Counted from the first letter of the stretch, positions 20,938-34,850 are shown. The stretch is 64,000 nucleotides of DNA from Symsagittifera roscoffensis (GCF_963678635.1 NC_087068.1:15379872-15443871); one strand, 5' to 3'. The notes: generated by a model from the sequence alone, not told the origin. A program made the numbers and translations.

Positions 20938-23196
20938 GGTTCCCAAGCTTATCACCCCTTGTTTTTCAACCCCCTTTTTTTAACCCCCTCTCATATAACC
21001 CCGAAATTAGATAACCCCACTACAATTTAACCCCTTTTTAGTTCCAATTGTTAGAATCAAAGTGAAACTTACTTGAAAGGGATTCGGAACCATATCGTCC
21101 AAGCTTAAATTGCGAAAAATTTTGCGAACCAAAATGAATTAACTTGCACGCTGCTAAATGCGTTTTAGGTTTGAACAGAATTGACCTTGCCGATAGTCTA
21201 GACTTTGATATGAACTTGAAAACGAATCCGACCGACATGATTCAAAAAAGTTACCAAAACTGATTAGATTTTTCCAAAACTGAACTTGATCATGAAACAG
21301 TTCCTGCCAGTAACTCCTTGGCTGAATTTAAATGAAAATGAATTGAGAACTGGTTGTGACCCAAAATTTGATCTAAGCGGACCATTTTAAATTGAAATAC
21401 CGATCATTTTTTTAAAAACTTAACTATTTTTTCGAACCATCTAATATTTGTCAACTTTTTTTGAACTGTCCGCATACAACGCAAACTCTAAAGGGTTTAC
21501 CAGCCCCTAGTCCCAACCTAGCGTAGCATCCAAAGGAGCGATTCTTCCGGGATTGAATTGCTAGAGACACCATTTTTCAAATGCGAGTCAAGTCAATGCG
21601 TTTTCTTACGTCTCCGGGAGGCTGCAAGGAGTCAACTTTTCTCAAAAAAATGACAAAGAGTTTTAAATTGAAAATATGTACAAAAAACAAATGTTTAACT
21701 CAAGTTCGCATCCCTTTGATTCCATAATGAAGGGGGAAATAGGACTTCTCGATTCGGGACGAGACTTTTTAAGTAGTTAGATCCAAAATAAAGGCAAAGC
21801 TCGTCAACTTTTGCTATTTTTTTTACTCTTTTTTGGTGCGATCGCAAACAATTTGAATTTCCTCCACTATTTTATCGTATAAGTTTCCTATTTCTTCTTC
21901 TTTTTCAAAAGCCAGTGCGGGTAACATTTTGAGTGATAAAGCGAACTCGTGGTTTCTTTCCTAATCTTTTTTCAATCCGAGCTTCGCATTTTTTCGCATA
22001 AAATTTTGTGAAAGATGAAAGAAACATCCCGACAGCTTGGACTCGGGAAAATTTTTCTGACTTGCTTGAATAGCAGCCTGCTCAGAATCCAGTAATTTTT
22101 TTCAGGTCTACTATCAGGGACTAGTATTTTTAGGGCTTCTAAGAAACGGTGGTACATTTTTTTCCGTTTTTTTTGGCAGGATTGCATATATGCAAGCGAG
22201 GGCTATTCCTGAAACACTAACGTGTACAGAGTAAAGTTGATAAAACATTTTCGGTGTGACTTTGAAAGTTCAATCAGCCAACCAAAACTTAGATTTTTCA
22301 AGCACACGTAGGATTTCAGGGTCCCCGAATAAAATAATCCTTTCGTGATTATTTTGCCCACTGTCAAATCTTATAAAATTTTTGAACAGTTCGGGTATTT
22401 CGAAACTTCTGGTTGCTGGGGAGACTGGCAAGACTTCTTCTCGTTGCTTGCGCGCTCGTTGTGCGGTGCGAACTAAGTTTTCTTTGGTTGCTAGGGCATG
22501 TCGTCTGTAATGGGCTGAATGGCGGTTGCGAGTGCGACAGCTGGGTTATTAATATCGCTCAGATCCTTGATGTTTTTCAAAACCAGTCGAACATCAGGTT
22601 TGCGCATGGAAAAATCGTGATTATTTTCACCCATCGTTTCAATTAAGTTTCCTCCGTCTGTAATTGCTGTTGCGCGGCTTTAATGATGTTGGTACTTCGA
22701 GTAGTTCAAATCTGTACTTGTCTGCGTTTAAGGTAGTACTTGTGGCCTGATACTACTAGCATTTGTTTGTCTTTCGACAAAGTAAAAAAGAAAGACTCTT
22801 CAAACATTATATCTGATCTGATAGTGTGGTATAACAATGGTTAAAGAAATAGACAGTATGATTTTTTATAAAACTCACAAACGTCTTTTGTTGCCTTCAA
22901 TAAGCACCATGTTTTAAACGCGTGAGTGAGGGATTATTTCGCTAACTTATTTAAATGCAATTATTTTTGAGATGCTAGAGGCATCAAGTGAATTAAGACA
23001 CTAGCTTTTCAGGCCTCAATTAGTACACTTAATTGGACTACTCCTGTATTTATAAAAAGAACCTAAGTTCAAACAAATTATCGTCATTAAAAGGGAGTTA
23101 AATTGTTATGGGGTTGTCTTGTTACGGGGTTACAATATAGGGCGTGTAAACATAGGGGGTTAAATATCGTGGGGTTGAAGAGTGGGTCACCGATCC
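20938..23196 (-). mobile_element. Mutator-like (MULE) DNA transposon, copy 2
   Basis: A 2259-bp duplicate of the element at 18370-20612, with the same 9-bp flanks GATTTATTC (20929-20937 and 23197-23205) and the same TAACCCC-type terminal arrays. Because flank and target duplication are shared, it arose by segmental duplication and not by a second insertion. Confidence 0.85.
21823..22634 (-). pseudogene. MULE transposase pseudogene, copy 2
   Basis: Same gene as 19265-20046 and read in the same way. It keeps a 42-bp stretch lost from copy 1, so the segment after QLYSVH reads VSVSGIALACIYAILPKKTEK, as expected for MULE transposases. It has lost about 14 bp near 22496 that copy 1 retains. The TGA after WLAD is shared, so that mutation predates the duplication; the indels came later. 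Confidence 0.8.
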
Positions 23197-23343
23197 GATT
23201 TATTCACTAAAAAACAAGTCTTGTTAAAGAAATTTGTAAAGCCTGGTTTTCTGAATGAGTTAAATGTAAGACAAAATTAATGAAACTCCAGCAATTCATA
23301 AAATTAGTTTGTGGAAAATACTCACAAAATATAACTCAAATCT

Positions 23344-23698
23344 CTAAAAAAGTTTAAGCATTCTTTTAAAACTCTATTTTTTGATTTTTTCCATCATATT
23401 TTAATATATAAATAGCGTTGAATTTCATGATGGCATTTTTTCCTATTCAATTTAATTGTATTACAAGCATTTTTGTCAATAGGACCACTTTGACACTGAT
23501 TTATCTATTAAATCGAAAGATCTGCTCTTGTAGTTACATGTATGTCTGTCCGTCTGTCTGTCAAACAAATAGTTTCGCTTCACCCAATTCTTCAGATAAA
23601 ATCTTATCTCTTTAAAGCCAAATTAGCTTTTATATCGAGCTTCATTGCTTTTAATTCTTGTTAAATTTTCTTTCTGTTTCTTTTACGAATAAAGCAAA
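23344..23698. promoter_or_regulatory. 5' flank of the CRD gene
   Basis: No coding sequence. Directly before the ATG a pyrimidine-rich stretch (TTTCTTTCTGTTTCTTTTAC) followed by AATAAAG could serve as a splice or trans-splice acceptor. No TATA box was assigned. Confidence 0.25.
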
Positions 23699-24440
23699 AT
23701 GATGTATCTGCGGAACATTTTCGCAGTCTATTTCATTGTGTTTATTACAAGATGTCATGAAGTTGAACATAAAACGGAAATTACAGGAAAAACATTTCCT
23801 GGTCGGTGCATTAACTATCCAAAAGGCAGCTTGGATCCACGTCCTATGGCATGTAGCATGCTGTCATCAACAAATTCAATTGAAAGAGATTTATTTGGTT
23901 TGAAAAAACTATACAGAAATAAAGTTTGGACCCTTGTCCACAACTGTCTTTGGCCACATCATAATAGTTTCAGATTTTTTTGTTCACTTTTGTGGCCTGT
24001 GTGCTTAGATGTAACGAAAAATCATGTTGCAAACCACACTTCTTTGGTGTAAACTGTCTCCCCATGCAGAAGCCTATGTCTGGAAGTTGCTCGATTTATA
24101 CACCAGCCTGATATGTACGCTCAGTCACCATATGCATGCCCGTCCGATATTTTCAACTGCAGCGCATATGCAAAACCGAGAGGTATAAATTTTTTGTGTG
24201 TGCCACCTGTTTTCGTCGGCTATTGATCTATGGAGCTTACACGCCGGCAATAGTATAATGATATTAAACAAAATTTTATTATTGGATATTTTATCACTAT
24301 AAAATTTTTAATACTAACCAATCAAGTTTCATGGTCGTACGGCAAAAGCCAACACAAACTTTTTTATTTAGAATTTTATTAGCAATGAATTTTGATTTTC
24401 ATTTGCAGACATAGAAACCTTGAAGAAAGATCTTCAATGA
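23699..24440 (+). CDS. Secreted Frizzled-type cysteine-rich domain protein, two exons, one in-frame stop
   Basis: Exon 1 is 23699-24182 and exon 2 is 24409-24440, joined in phase 1 (donor GTATAA, acceptor TTTTCATTTGCAG). The product has a signal peptide (MMYLRNIFAVYFIVFI) and then a Frizzled/sFRP-type CRD. The strongest match is the CRD core: VHNCLWPHHNSFRFFCSLLW, PVC, then PCRSLCLEVARF and a late C-P-S-D. A short tail, RDIETLKKDLQ, then TGA. There is no membrane segment, so the full product would be a secreted CRD-only protein of about 170 residues that could bind Wnt-like ligands. A TAA at 24050-24052 interrupts the CRD between PVC and CRSLC, in the same frame on both sides. This may mark a recent pseudogene, a null allele or a sequence error. 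The large Ty3 element begins right after the gene. Confidence 0.6.
24265..24335 (+). repeat. Short block shared with the repeat at 42.1 kb
   Basis: TTTTATTATTGGATATTTTA and the following TATAAAA...TAACCAATCA match 42122-42175. It lies inside the intron of the CRD gene. It could be a remnant of the same dispersed repeat, possibly a long terminal repeat fragment. Confidence 0.5.
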
Positions 24441-25229
24441 TCATTAAAGGCGCTAAACTAACTATTGTACAATAACGATTGATAAAAACACCTCTAATCG
24501 TTTCCCCTAAAACTGCAGTAAAATTCAAAAAAGATTTTTGATAAAAAATAATTATTGAATATAAAAATAATAAAAATTAGTAAGTATGATCAAAAATTGT
24601 TAGAATATATAAATCATCCCGTCATCTCCAGTTTCATCACCTAAACATAACAGCAATCATAAAACCACTAACATCATCCAAAACTAAACTTTTCTATCAA
24701 TTAAACTTAAAATCATTTTTGAAGGCCTATCCTAAATTTTACCTTTATTTAACTTAAATTTATTTAAAATTAAAACAGATCATCAAAACTTTCCTTGGAT
24801 TTCTTTTTAACATTTATTTTAACTAACTTTAAATCATTAAATTTATATCCTGATCATCAAGGCTTATCCTTGAATCCAATAGAACAATTTTGTTCTCCCC
24901 CACCCAATTATTAAGTGTTGTCTAACGACCTCAAACGTCGATTCACTATCAACCCTTTCTCAATCCAGGACTAATAGAGATTTTTCAAACAAACTAACCA
25001 TTCTAATTAGGATAAACAGTGAAAAAATTCGGCTATTCATCCTTCACTTGATCCCCCCTCATACCTGACCCAGGCTAATACTTAAACTTAGTAAGTTTAA
25101 AATAGTATCTAAGAAACTACTTGCGTTCTAATTATACCTGAACCCTGTGGATCGAACCTCAAAAAACTGTAAGGACTAACAGTCTAGAATAATAAAATCA
25201 CTAATAACAATCTTGCACCCATCATCCTA

Positions 25230-28200
25230 AACCTTATGTCACCAAACAATTTAGGAAATAAACAAACAATCGTACTACACAATTGTGAAATCAAAAACGA
25301 AAAATACGATCTCGTAATCACTCCACACAAACAAACCATAGGATATATTCGAACGAAAAGACAAACAATAAAGGAAAAAATTTTAAGTAAACAAAGACAA
25401 ATTACACGAAACAGATTTCAAAGCGAGGAAACGCAGTCTCCGAATCAGAAGCCAGTAATTTAGATACACTTCACAAATTAAAAGACTCAGGCAACAAAAA
25501 CTACCCAATCAAAAACCAATTGTATTTTTTTGACTCAAAATCCACATCACATTCATCAATACAAGGAAAACGAAAAAAAAAGACATACAAAAACAAACCA
25601 GTACGTCTATACAATTGGAATCAACCAATAAAACACAACGAACATTACGCATTAACAGTCATAAAACACAGAAATGGACCGAAGTGAAGAAAGTCAAGAC
25701 GAAAACTCTGTGCTACCATTTTTTATCAATTCACTAACTGATGATAGAGGACAGATGCAATTTTGCCAAAATTTAATTGCAAATTTAATTGAACGAGGAA
25801 ATAGCCCAATCAAAACAAAATTTCCAGAAATAAAAATCAAAAGACAAATTGTTGATCACTGTTTAAAAAGAATATGTAATATACAACAACAGTCTGGAGT
25901 CTATCACATAGAAATTAGTTCACCGAGTAAATTTCATGGTAAATAAGCAATTCAAACAGAAGATGTAGATAAAAAAATTTTCAAAAGTATTCGCAGAGTA
26001 CATAAAAAACACATAACATCAAAACCACAGAGAGCAAATTCACTATTTACTAATGATGTATTCTCAATAATATATAGTTATTTATCTATAATAATACAAC
26101 CCAAAGTACTTTACCAGTTCAAACATCAAGGCACACGAATGTAAGAAATTAAGTTGCAGCATTTTCAGAATTTTTAGATACAATCCGCGAAACTTTATCC
26201 AACAATGTTAAACACGACCTAAAAAATTCTTAGCATGGTTTATTTTTGATTATTTCACACATAATATTGATTTAATTTCACAAGCAAGAAAAAATTTTAG
26301 ACCCCTAAGTACGAATAACGACACTGTCTTATCAGAACAATCAGATTATGTTTGGGACTCCGATTGGTCTCACCCACTATTTTTGAACATCCCGATAGAT
26401 ATCCCAAGTCAAGCAATTAATACAATCTCTATTCACAAAGACTACGTAAAAGTAATTCCACTCACAATATTCACAACAACTTTAAACTATAATTCATTTT
26501 TACCTGATCGAAGAGGCAATAAAAGTTCATACTCAACTATTGTACAACTAGAAAATCTAAATGGAACTAGAAATCTTACCCAACAGGATATTCAAACACC
26601 ATGACAATTCGTAAATGAAGAATAGTCGAAACAATAGTAACAACTACACATCAAAGTATATCACCAATACACCCAAATCTTACAACGTCAAACCTAAAAA
26701 TCCAATATTATCACAGGTAACATTACAATCCACGGTTAATCCTTCCATTGCTCCAAAATATTCACATATGAATTATCAAACATACAGACCAATGACGAAA
26801 GCAGTGAAAAAACGAAAAACATTCACAAGAAAAATTTTGCAGAACACAATTATAATTATTTCAACCGACCACAAACAACTCATCCCCCCCCCGAATAAAT
26901 ACGCAAAATCATTTATTTTCACAAAGATCGAATTTCCCTCAAACATTATCAAATTCAGTAAATTTTCATGACTATCCTTATACCTCACAAGATAAGAGTG
27001 AAAGTTACCCATTTTTTCAACAAAACAGAAATAAACAACAAACACCTTATTATACACCTAACTATTTGTCATCAGTTGATGACGACTATTATCAACCAGA
27101 TTTTGTGCACCATATATACAAGAATACAGTGTGCAAGAACCTCGACGGAATCATGCATCTCAAAATATAATTTTTTACCCACAAAATTCAGCTAGTACAC
27201 AAACTCACCAACAATTACAAATGCAAACTCCAACTAGTACGCAACCTTATCAATCAATGCAAATACAAAACCCTGTCAGTACACATTCTTATTAACTAAC
27301 ACAAATGCAAAATGAAATTCCCTTACCATATTAATTACAACAACATGCATAGAACATCAATACAAAAAGTCAACTTACAAACTTCTCACAAATACCAAAT
27401 GCCGCAGAATCATTACAAATGACAATGAAACCATACCTGATGAGTGGATCGTCAATAACATCAAATAAACCATTAATGGTGTTCACAGGCATAGATCCTG
27501 AATATTCTGTAGAAGGTTATTTCAATGCAGTCACAGCAGATTCAATTTTAAATATAGGACCTGAACCAATAAACACATCACTTCACCAAAATTGGATACA
27601 TGGACGCACAGTGTTAATCCAAACAACGCTTGATGGCTTAGCTCAAAAATGGTTTTCAGTTTTACCTATAGATATAAAATCAGATTGGAAAAGATACACA
27701 CAAGAGTTTTCAAAATTGTTCGATTCTGAATGAAACAAACAACATCAAAGAGTTTTATGTAATGAAATTCGCAGATTACCAAGCGAAACAATCAAACAAC
27801 TGGCAGTTAGAATCAAAACATTAGTTCGAAAAGCATATTCACTTAATACTCATGATTAAAAAACACAAAAATGACAGAAATCTTAAGATAACTCTAACAC
27901 CTCAATTCAGAAAAATAGCAAATAAAAAGAGAGCATCACATCCTTCCTCAATTCGAGAACCCAATTTGGGTTTTAGAAAACTAGTCGATAAACTAGAACA
28001 AGCTGAAATCACAATGAAACTCGAAGAAACACAGACTTTTAAACTACAATACATTGAAAGAATCCAAACAAATACTACACACATAAATAACATACATGAT
28101 TCAGACGTAGATTTATCAGAAAAAAATCACTGAAACTTTGAACACCTATGAGAAAAATTCAAATTTTAAAGGCAAACCATCTTTCAAAAAATGGTGTAAT

Positions 28201-28660
28201 TATTGCCGCAGATACGGACACAGCATTGCCGAGTGTCGACAAAAACAGCAAGATAACCAAATGAAACCACAAAAGTATAAAGAAACAAATAATTCATTTC
28301 ATCAATACATGAAAAAAGACCAAAATTTACCACAAAAAAATTTTCACAGTAGTAATAGCTCTGGAAAACCACTTCCACACAATTCCAATTATTCAAGAAA
28401 TCAATCACCTTACAACTATACTTATAGAGGCAGATCACCAGAACAAAGTAATTCACGAAATTTCTCTCAAAATAGATATAGTCGATCAAATAGTCAAAAA
28501 ATTCCTATCGATTCACGATCAAATTCGAACAGACAAGATTTTTCATTTGATACCAATTCCCATTCAAACTCTAGGAATAGACACTATTCAAACGACAAAT
28601 CACGAAACTCATCTTATAACAGAAACAGCAATTATTCTAACAATAGAAATATGAGCTAAT
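25230..28660 (+). pseudogene. gag region of the Ty3 fossil
   Basis: Asn/Gln/Ser-rich, low-complexity coding remnants. The part near 27420-27730 resembles a Ty3 gag core (GIDPEYSVEGYFNAV). A single CCHC zinc knuckle (CNYCRRYGHSIAEC) lies near 28195-28240, followed by an Arg/Ser/Asn-rich tail. Broken in several places. Confidence 0.7.
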
Positions 28661-29289
28661 TAAATAAGCGAAATCAACATTATCAAAACAACAGATCAAC
28701 AAATAATTCAAACAACCAATCAAACTATCAAAGACCCAATAACAAAATAGATCACTGTAACAATCGATAGAGAAACTATTCCCAATCCCCTCATCGGAAT
28801 AACAACCGTTACCACAATTCGCAAAATAAGTATAGAAGCAACACACCAAAAACATCAAAGGCAAATAATCAAGTACAAACAACTGAAGAAACAAATTCAG
28901 ACCCTCCTGGTATCGATAATACAGAAAGTACTGAATTACAATTAAATTACATTAATTGTGAATCAACAGATAGCGGAAGCAATACCGATAACACCATCTC
29001 AATCAATATGATTCAAGTTGAAAATGATTATCAACCTGATATATATGAACAATCCTTTTACTCATACATCTACGAAAATCAAATGGAACTTCTTCACAAT
29101 TTTTACAATAGACCTACCAATAATAAGATACCAGTAATATACAAGAAGTAAACGAAATCAACACTTTAAAATAAACCTGAAAAAGACCAAATACCATGTT
29201 CAAGTACAAATCACATCTACCAAAACATACAAAAACAATTACCAAAAGAAAAATGTGGACAATTCCCTTTCTCTTAGAAAGTCCAAAAA

Positions 29290-29640
29290 AAAGAATTTCA
29301 CTCAACGGATCTTGAAATAGATTTTTTAATTGACTCAGGAGCAGAATCAAATATCATTTTTATTCCTATTTGGAACGAAATCAAAATTCTACATCCAAAA
29401 TTAACACCCTTGAAAATAACCAGTAAACTAGCAACAGCACAAGGCTCAGCATTAACAAACTATGGAAAAATCCAACTTTTCCTTGTTCCCACTAGAACAA
29501 TGGAACAAAACAAACTCCTAAACAAACCGTTTAAACAAACATTTCACATAAAGGACATAAAACACAATATCTTTGGAATACCGTTTATAACAAACTATAT
29601 TCAAACATTAAACATATTAAATAGTAAAATTCATATATGA
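29290..29640 (+). pseudogene. Aspartic protease part of the Ty3 fossil
   Basis: The retropepsin signature IDFLIDSGAESN is clear near 29320. The remainder fits the family as far as the second strand pair. Part of the fossil pol region. Confidence 0.75.
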
Positions 29641-30239
29641 GATAGATCCACAAAAATGAAAAACACAGCTTTAACATTTTTTCAAAGAATGAAGAAACAG
29701 CCACCTTTTTTCTCCAAGTTTTACCCTTTATACAATCAGGAACAATAATACCTGAAACCACTATCAGGACCTGTATACAAATTCTCAATCAAACAAGTTC
29801 ATCAACATGATAGAGAACAAAACAAACAACATTCCTACATGTCAGACCTTGAATTAAGAACAATTCAAAAAAAATTTTCCGGAACAATCTCATCCATAAG
29901 ATGAAATCCAATGAAACATTCAAACTCTGATATTATTTCTTTACATGTACACAACAATTCACCATATCAAATAACATTACCTTTAGGACTCTTAGGATAT
30001 TGTGAAACAAATGCAACAACTACTCCCACAGAAGAAGTAGCAAATCGAGTCAACAATATATTACAACTACTAGACACATGTCAATCAACAATTCTTGAAG
30101 AAGAATTATCGATAAACAAAAAAATAAGTAACGAAAAAAAAAATAAAGATTATTTCGCAAAAACACCTTATTTTAAACCAACATTTAAAATATCACAATA
30201 CACAGTAGAACAACAGAAATTTTTAACAATGTTTAATTT

Positions 30240-31130
30240 TCAACACTCTCAAATAACACAGAACGAATTATAAAAATTAGCCAACTTATTATTAAAAAAT
30301 CCAACAGTTTATGCAACATCTAAGTTTGATGTTGGAAAAGTAAATTAACCATTACATCTACCTTTGAAATCTGACGCAGTTTTCAAAAAACAAAGAGCAA
30401 GTAAAGTACCAAGTCACTTACATGATAAGGTAAATAGACTACTTGACATTTTAGAACAATATGAAATCATATCTCCAGTAAATGAAGAAGAGCAGCCAAA
30501 AGGAAACAACTTTATTGACTCTGTTATCTTCCTCGCTAAAGGAAAACCACAAAAAATAGTTCTCGACGCCAGATACCTCAATTAACTCCTTGATGATCCT
30601 AAATGTAATTGGCTCATAGAACCAAGTCAAGTAATTCTAACAAAAATAAAAGGTAAAAACTCCACAACCGCAGATAATAATAGTGCATACAATCAAATAT
30701 CCCTAGATGAGCAATCACGACGATTGACACAGCTTGTTATTGGAAATCAACGATACGAATTCAATAGACTAGTCTTTGGAATATCCATAGGACCAGCAGC
30801 TTTTTCAGCTTTTCTGAGTAAAATTTTTTGACCACTTTGACTCAAGAAAAATGCAATCACATGATTAGACGATGTTTTCATGCAATCACAAACCATAGAT
30901 GAAATGTTTACAGTTTTAGAACAAAATCATCAAATACTAAAAACCGAAAACATGAAAGCAACCCCGGACAAATCACATTTTTTCCTAACACGCGTAAAGT
31001 TTCTTTGACACATTATTGAAAGAAATACTATAACCCCATTAAAATAACACAAAGATGCAATTCAAAAACTTCAGCCACCTACAAACAAAAAGAAAACCCA
31101 AAATTCCTCGGAATCTTAAATTTCTTACAA
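30240..31130 (+). pseudogene. Reverse transcriptase part of the Ty3 fossil
   Basis: Recognised by DKVNRLLDILEQYEIISPVN, KIVLDARYLN and the following AYNQISLDE, then YEFNRLVFG, all in Ty3/Gypsy RT order. Decayed. Confidence 0.8.
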
Positions 31131-31279
31131 AAATATGTTTCTAAAATGCAATTATACTGAAGACCATTCTATAACATTCTTAAACAACAAAACAACTTTG
31201 AATGGACAATAGAACATCAAACACGATTTGAAAAAAAAAACTTCTAACAGAACAAATATCAAATACAATTCCAGACCCC

Positions 31280-31720
31280 AATCAACTACTCGTTGCAATG
31301 TGCGATGCTTCGAGTTTCGGCATCGGCGCAGCATTGTTACAATCACACAATGGAACGATTAAAATGAATCTCATATCAGCGAATTCTCGTTTAATTAAAC
31401 AAGCTGAACTATGACTCTCTACCTTTATGAGAGAATGCACAGCTCTAATATATACACTTACCTAATATGAATTTTTGATACTTGGATCAAAACATAGAAC
31501 AGTTTTGTTTACAGATCACAAACCAATTATATTTCTTTTTACACAAAAATCAAATCCAAACCATACAGTTTACAGGTTTAAATTAATCCTAATCAAAATT
31601 CCAAACCTACATATAGTTTGGACAGCAGGAAAGAACCTGGCATTGCCAGATACACTAAGCAGCAATACACCACCTGAACTTTTTACACGAAAAACTACCG
31701 TTGAAGTACCACAAAATATT
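31280..31720 (+). pseudogene. RNase H part of the Ty3 fossil
   Basis: MCDASSFGIGAALLQ and later VLFTDHKPIIFL, then LALPDTLS, match the RNase H domain that follows RT in Ty3/Gypsy pol. Decayed. Confidence 0.8.
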
Positions 31721-32599
31721 AAATTTTATCTCGTAAAAAAAGGAACCCACCACAATGTAAATGCGAAAATGCAGTAAAACTGACATAGATCAATCACAAA
31801 TAAACAATTTACAACCTTTCCCACTCTACTTATATTGTCAAAATAACCACTATGAAATTGATTTATTAGGTAAATCCACATTTAAACCAATTCCATATTC
31901 ACATTGGATTGAAAACAATACGCAACAGAAACAAATTTAGCATCAGCCACACAAAAAACCCTTTTCCATTAATAGAAAAAAATTTTTTAACTGAAACTAT
32001 AAATTTATCAGGACCGTTACGAAACAACTCAAAATATACAATAAATCAAGTTTACAATCTTCGTGACCCACTTGAGCGATACCCCTACCAAAACTAGAAG
32101 TAGACAATACTTTCTACCAGCAACAGAGAAAGTTACCCTAGAATTAATACAAAACTACCAAAATCTTGACTCTGTTATCAGACAACTTAAATTATGGCAC
32201 AAATACAAAACTAAACCAGCAAAAGCTGATACCACAATCTTAGGAAATTAAACACTCATCCGATATTTCAGAAAATTTAACAATACTACTATAAATGAAA
32301 AAACAGATCTTCTAGAATAGTAAACACCTGATCTAAAAGTACCCGGTATCCCTTTAAGTATGATGCTAATAGCATTCAATATGTCACATACCCTAAATAC
32401 AAAAGGACACTCAGGATCAGAAAAAAAACATATTCTAATTGTACCCAAAGTTTTTACTTCCCAAATGCACCAATTTGGATCAAAGTTTTGTGTAACGACT
32501 CTATAATATGTCAATTAAATAAACCTTATCCGAACCAAAAGCAAGTTGCACAAAAACAAGATAGATTTTAAAGGACAAAGTCTATGTTTTAATCATAGA

Positions 32600-33210
32600 A
32601 TTTCATTAGACACAAAAGGACCAATTTAACCATCCTCCGAAGAAAATTCTTATATAATGGTCATTGTTGATGCATTTACGCACTATGTAGCACTCAGCCC
32701 AGTACCACATTGTAATGCTTATTATGCATATACAACACTTTACGAACATTGGATAGCTAAATTCGGATTACCCGAAATAATAGTCACAAAAAAAGGCACA
32801 CAATTTATAAATAACGAAATCATAACACTATGTCACTTATATGATATTAAAAATAAGCCACGTACATCTCATGCTCCTTGGACAAATGGATTAGTCGAAG
32901 GTATGAAACGTTCATTACAAGAATACCTTAGATATATCATCAATGGAAATGATACACGATATACCGAATGGTCAGCAGATGTAAAATTATTCCCTTTATC
33001 TTTTAACTCAAAAATCACAACAACATTAGGAATGTCACCATACGAAATGGTATTTACTCAAAAACTACGAGAGCCAATTATGTTCACAGCAAATTCTCAT
33101 AAAAACACACAAGGCTATTGTCAACCAAATAAAGATTCAATATGTTACAATCTACCACTACATACGCATGATAAAGATCATTTTCATCATCTACAAATTT
33201 AAAAATTAGC
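32600..33210 (+). pseudogene. Integrase part of the Ty3 fossil
   Basis: The catalytic core region is seen as VIVDAFTHYVALSPV, GLPEIIV and APWTNGLVEGMKRSL, typical of Ty3/retroviral integrase. The N-terminal zinc-binding part is not clear. Decayed. Confidence 0.8.
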
Positions 33211-33724
33211 TTCCAGCGCACGTACGGAATGAATTTTAATTAGAGATAAAAAACATAATGAAATATACCAAAAAGTAACGAAGAAATTACATTTCAACCT
33301 TTCTAGTTCAAAATCAGCCAATAGAACTCAGAACTCAAAAACCCTCCAAACAAAATTAGCAAATTAGCCTAAAGAGCAAAAGACACATGATCATTTGGCC
33401 TAAAGTGCAAATACTTCCAAGATACCCCCAATTATCCACAAAATAAAAACAAAACTATGAAAACCTCCCGAACACTATAAAATAACCCCTCAACAAAATT
33501 TGACAGAACTCAACCACTTGTCAAAAAATCAATAATTAATTCTATTTTCTAATCTTCTTAAATTTTCTATCATTTTCTTAGCTGGAACTTTTGAAACTCT
33601 ATTAATTCTTTTCATATTTTTTTGCAATCCTTTTAAAATTTTCTACTCTCTATTCGAAATATATTGCCAACTTTCGCAAATCCTTGATCACCTCTACAGG
33701 TACGAAAACTTTAAGTCTACTTAA

Positions 33725-34850
33725 ATGTTTCGAACCATCTTTAGTAGAACTGATATTTTCCTACTATTCATAATTTTTCTCACATTTTTAACATCCCTCA
33801 TCATGACAATGGGCGAATGTATAAAAAAAGCAATCGTCCCCTTTGCCTTAGCAACTATTCTTTTGATACTTTTCATTGAAGAATACTATAACAAAGATAA
33901 ATTTTCTCGATAAAAGTTAAAAACTCAAATACCTTTTCAAAATTGCTAATCAACCACCACCACACCAGTCCCCACCAACAACTTCTCAAGAAAACCCAAT
34001 GACACCAACAACTACCCAAAACCCCCAATTATCAATACGCATTTCTTTTCAAGACAACCCATACACATTTGAAGAAAGACGCGCACGATTATCTGAACCA
34101 TTGGAACCTATTGGTCGCCATGCACCTTTAAGCGAACCACAATACGGACCGACATATAATCTATATCCCACCCTACAACACGATTTTAATATAGTAAGAC
34201 ATATTAGTCAAAACTAAAATACGCTTGAAATAAATAGACAAATCATACATCCAAGACAAAACAGAAATTTTCAAACCCCCAGAGTTCGATTTAACATACC
34301 TCAATCACAGACACCAACCTCCTCAGATATTTCTAGTTGCACAGTACCAGAAGCTCCCACACTTGCTTCACAACAAACATTTCAAATCTTCCATCAGATT
34401 ATTTAGGTTCAACTCCCACATCAGAACAAATTAGAGAAAATCATTTTAACTCCCCAGAATCCAACGAACGCCTACCATATTGGACATCACACTCATACAA
34501 TCAAGGTGAACCAAATACAGTAAACGAACCAATAGATATTTCTTCTGACACAACATCTTTAAACTTACCCGAAACACTTTCCCTTCCATCAACACCTTCA
34601 ATAAGTCAAATATCACCAACATCTTTTCCCCTAAATTTTCCAACAAATCTTGACGATAGATACCAAGAACAATCATCCACAAATACCCCCCTAAGATCAG
34701 ATTGGAATACATTCGTAGCACCTCCCCCATTATTTGGACAACATCAAAAAAGTAGTAGACTTCACAATTGGGCACTAAATAGGCTCCAATATAGACAAGA
34801 TCTCAACAGAGATATTGAAGAACATAATCCAAATACTTCAACAAAATAGG
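33725..34850 (+). other. Region between pol and envelope-like part of the Ty3 fossil
   Basis: Contains a very hydrophobic small open frame (33725-33913; core LLFIIFLTFLTSLIM) and Pro/Ser/Thr-rich remnants (33999-34849). Their function is unknown. They share the A/C-rich bias of the element and so probably belong to it. Confidence 0.4.

Larger units (their letters stand above)
18194..23343 (+). repeat. 2.57-kb direct tandem duplication containing a MULE
   Basis: Unit 1 runs 18194-20760 and unit 2 runs 20761-23343. Both start at CTGCAGTTTTTTT. They include not only the Mutator-like element but about 170 bp of left flank and 150 bp of right flank, with identical order and high identity throughout. 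The duplication therefore happened after the transposon inserted. Small independent indels have since accumulated in each unit. Confidence 0.92.

Noticed and set aside
22413-22646. Plus-strand open frame within MULE copy 2
   Set aside because: Opposite strand to the transposase remnant, created by the small deletion in this copy. No domain.
24050-24075. A 23-bp intron (GTGTAA...ATGCAG) to skip the stop in the CRD gene
   Set aside because: Too short to be likely, and its removal would shift the frame away from the conserved CRSLC segment.
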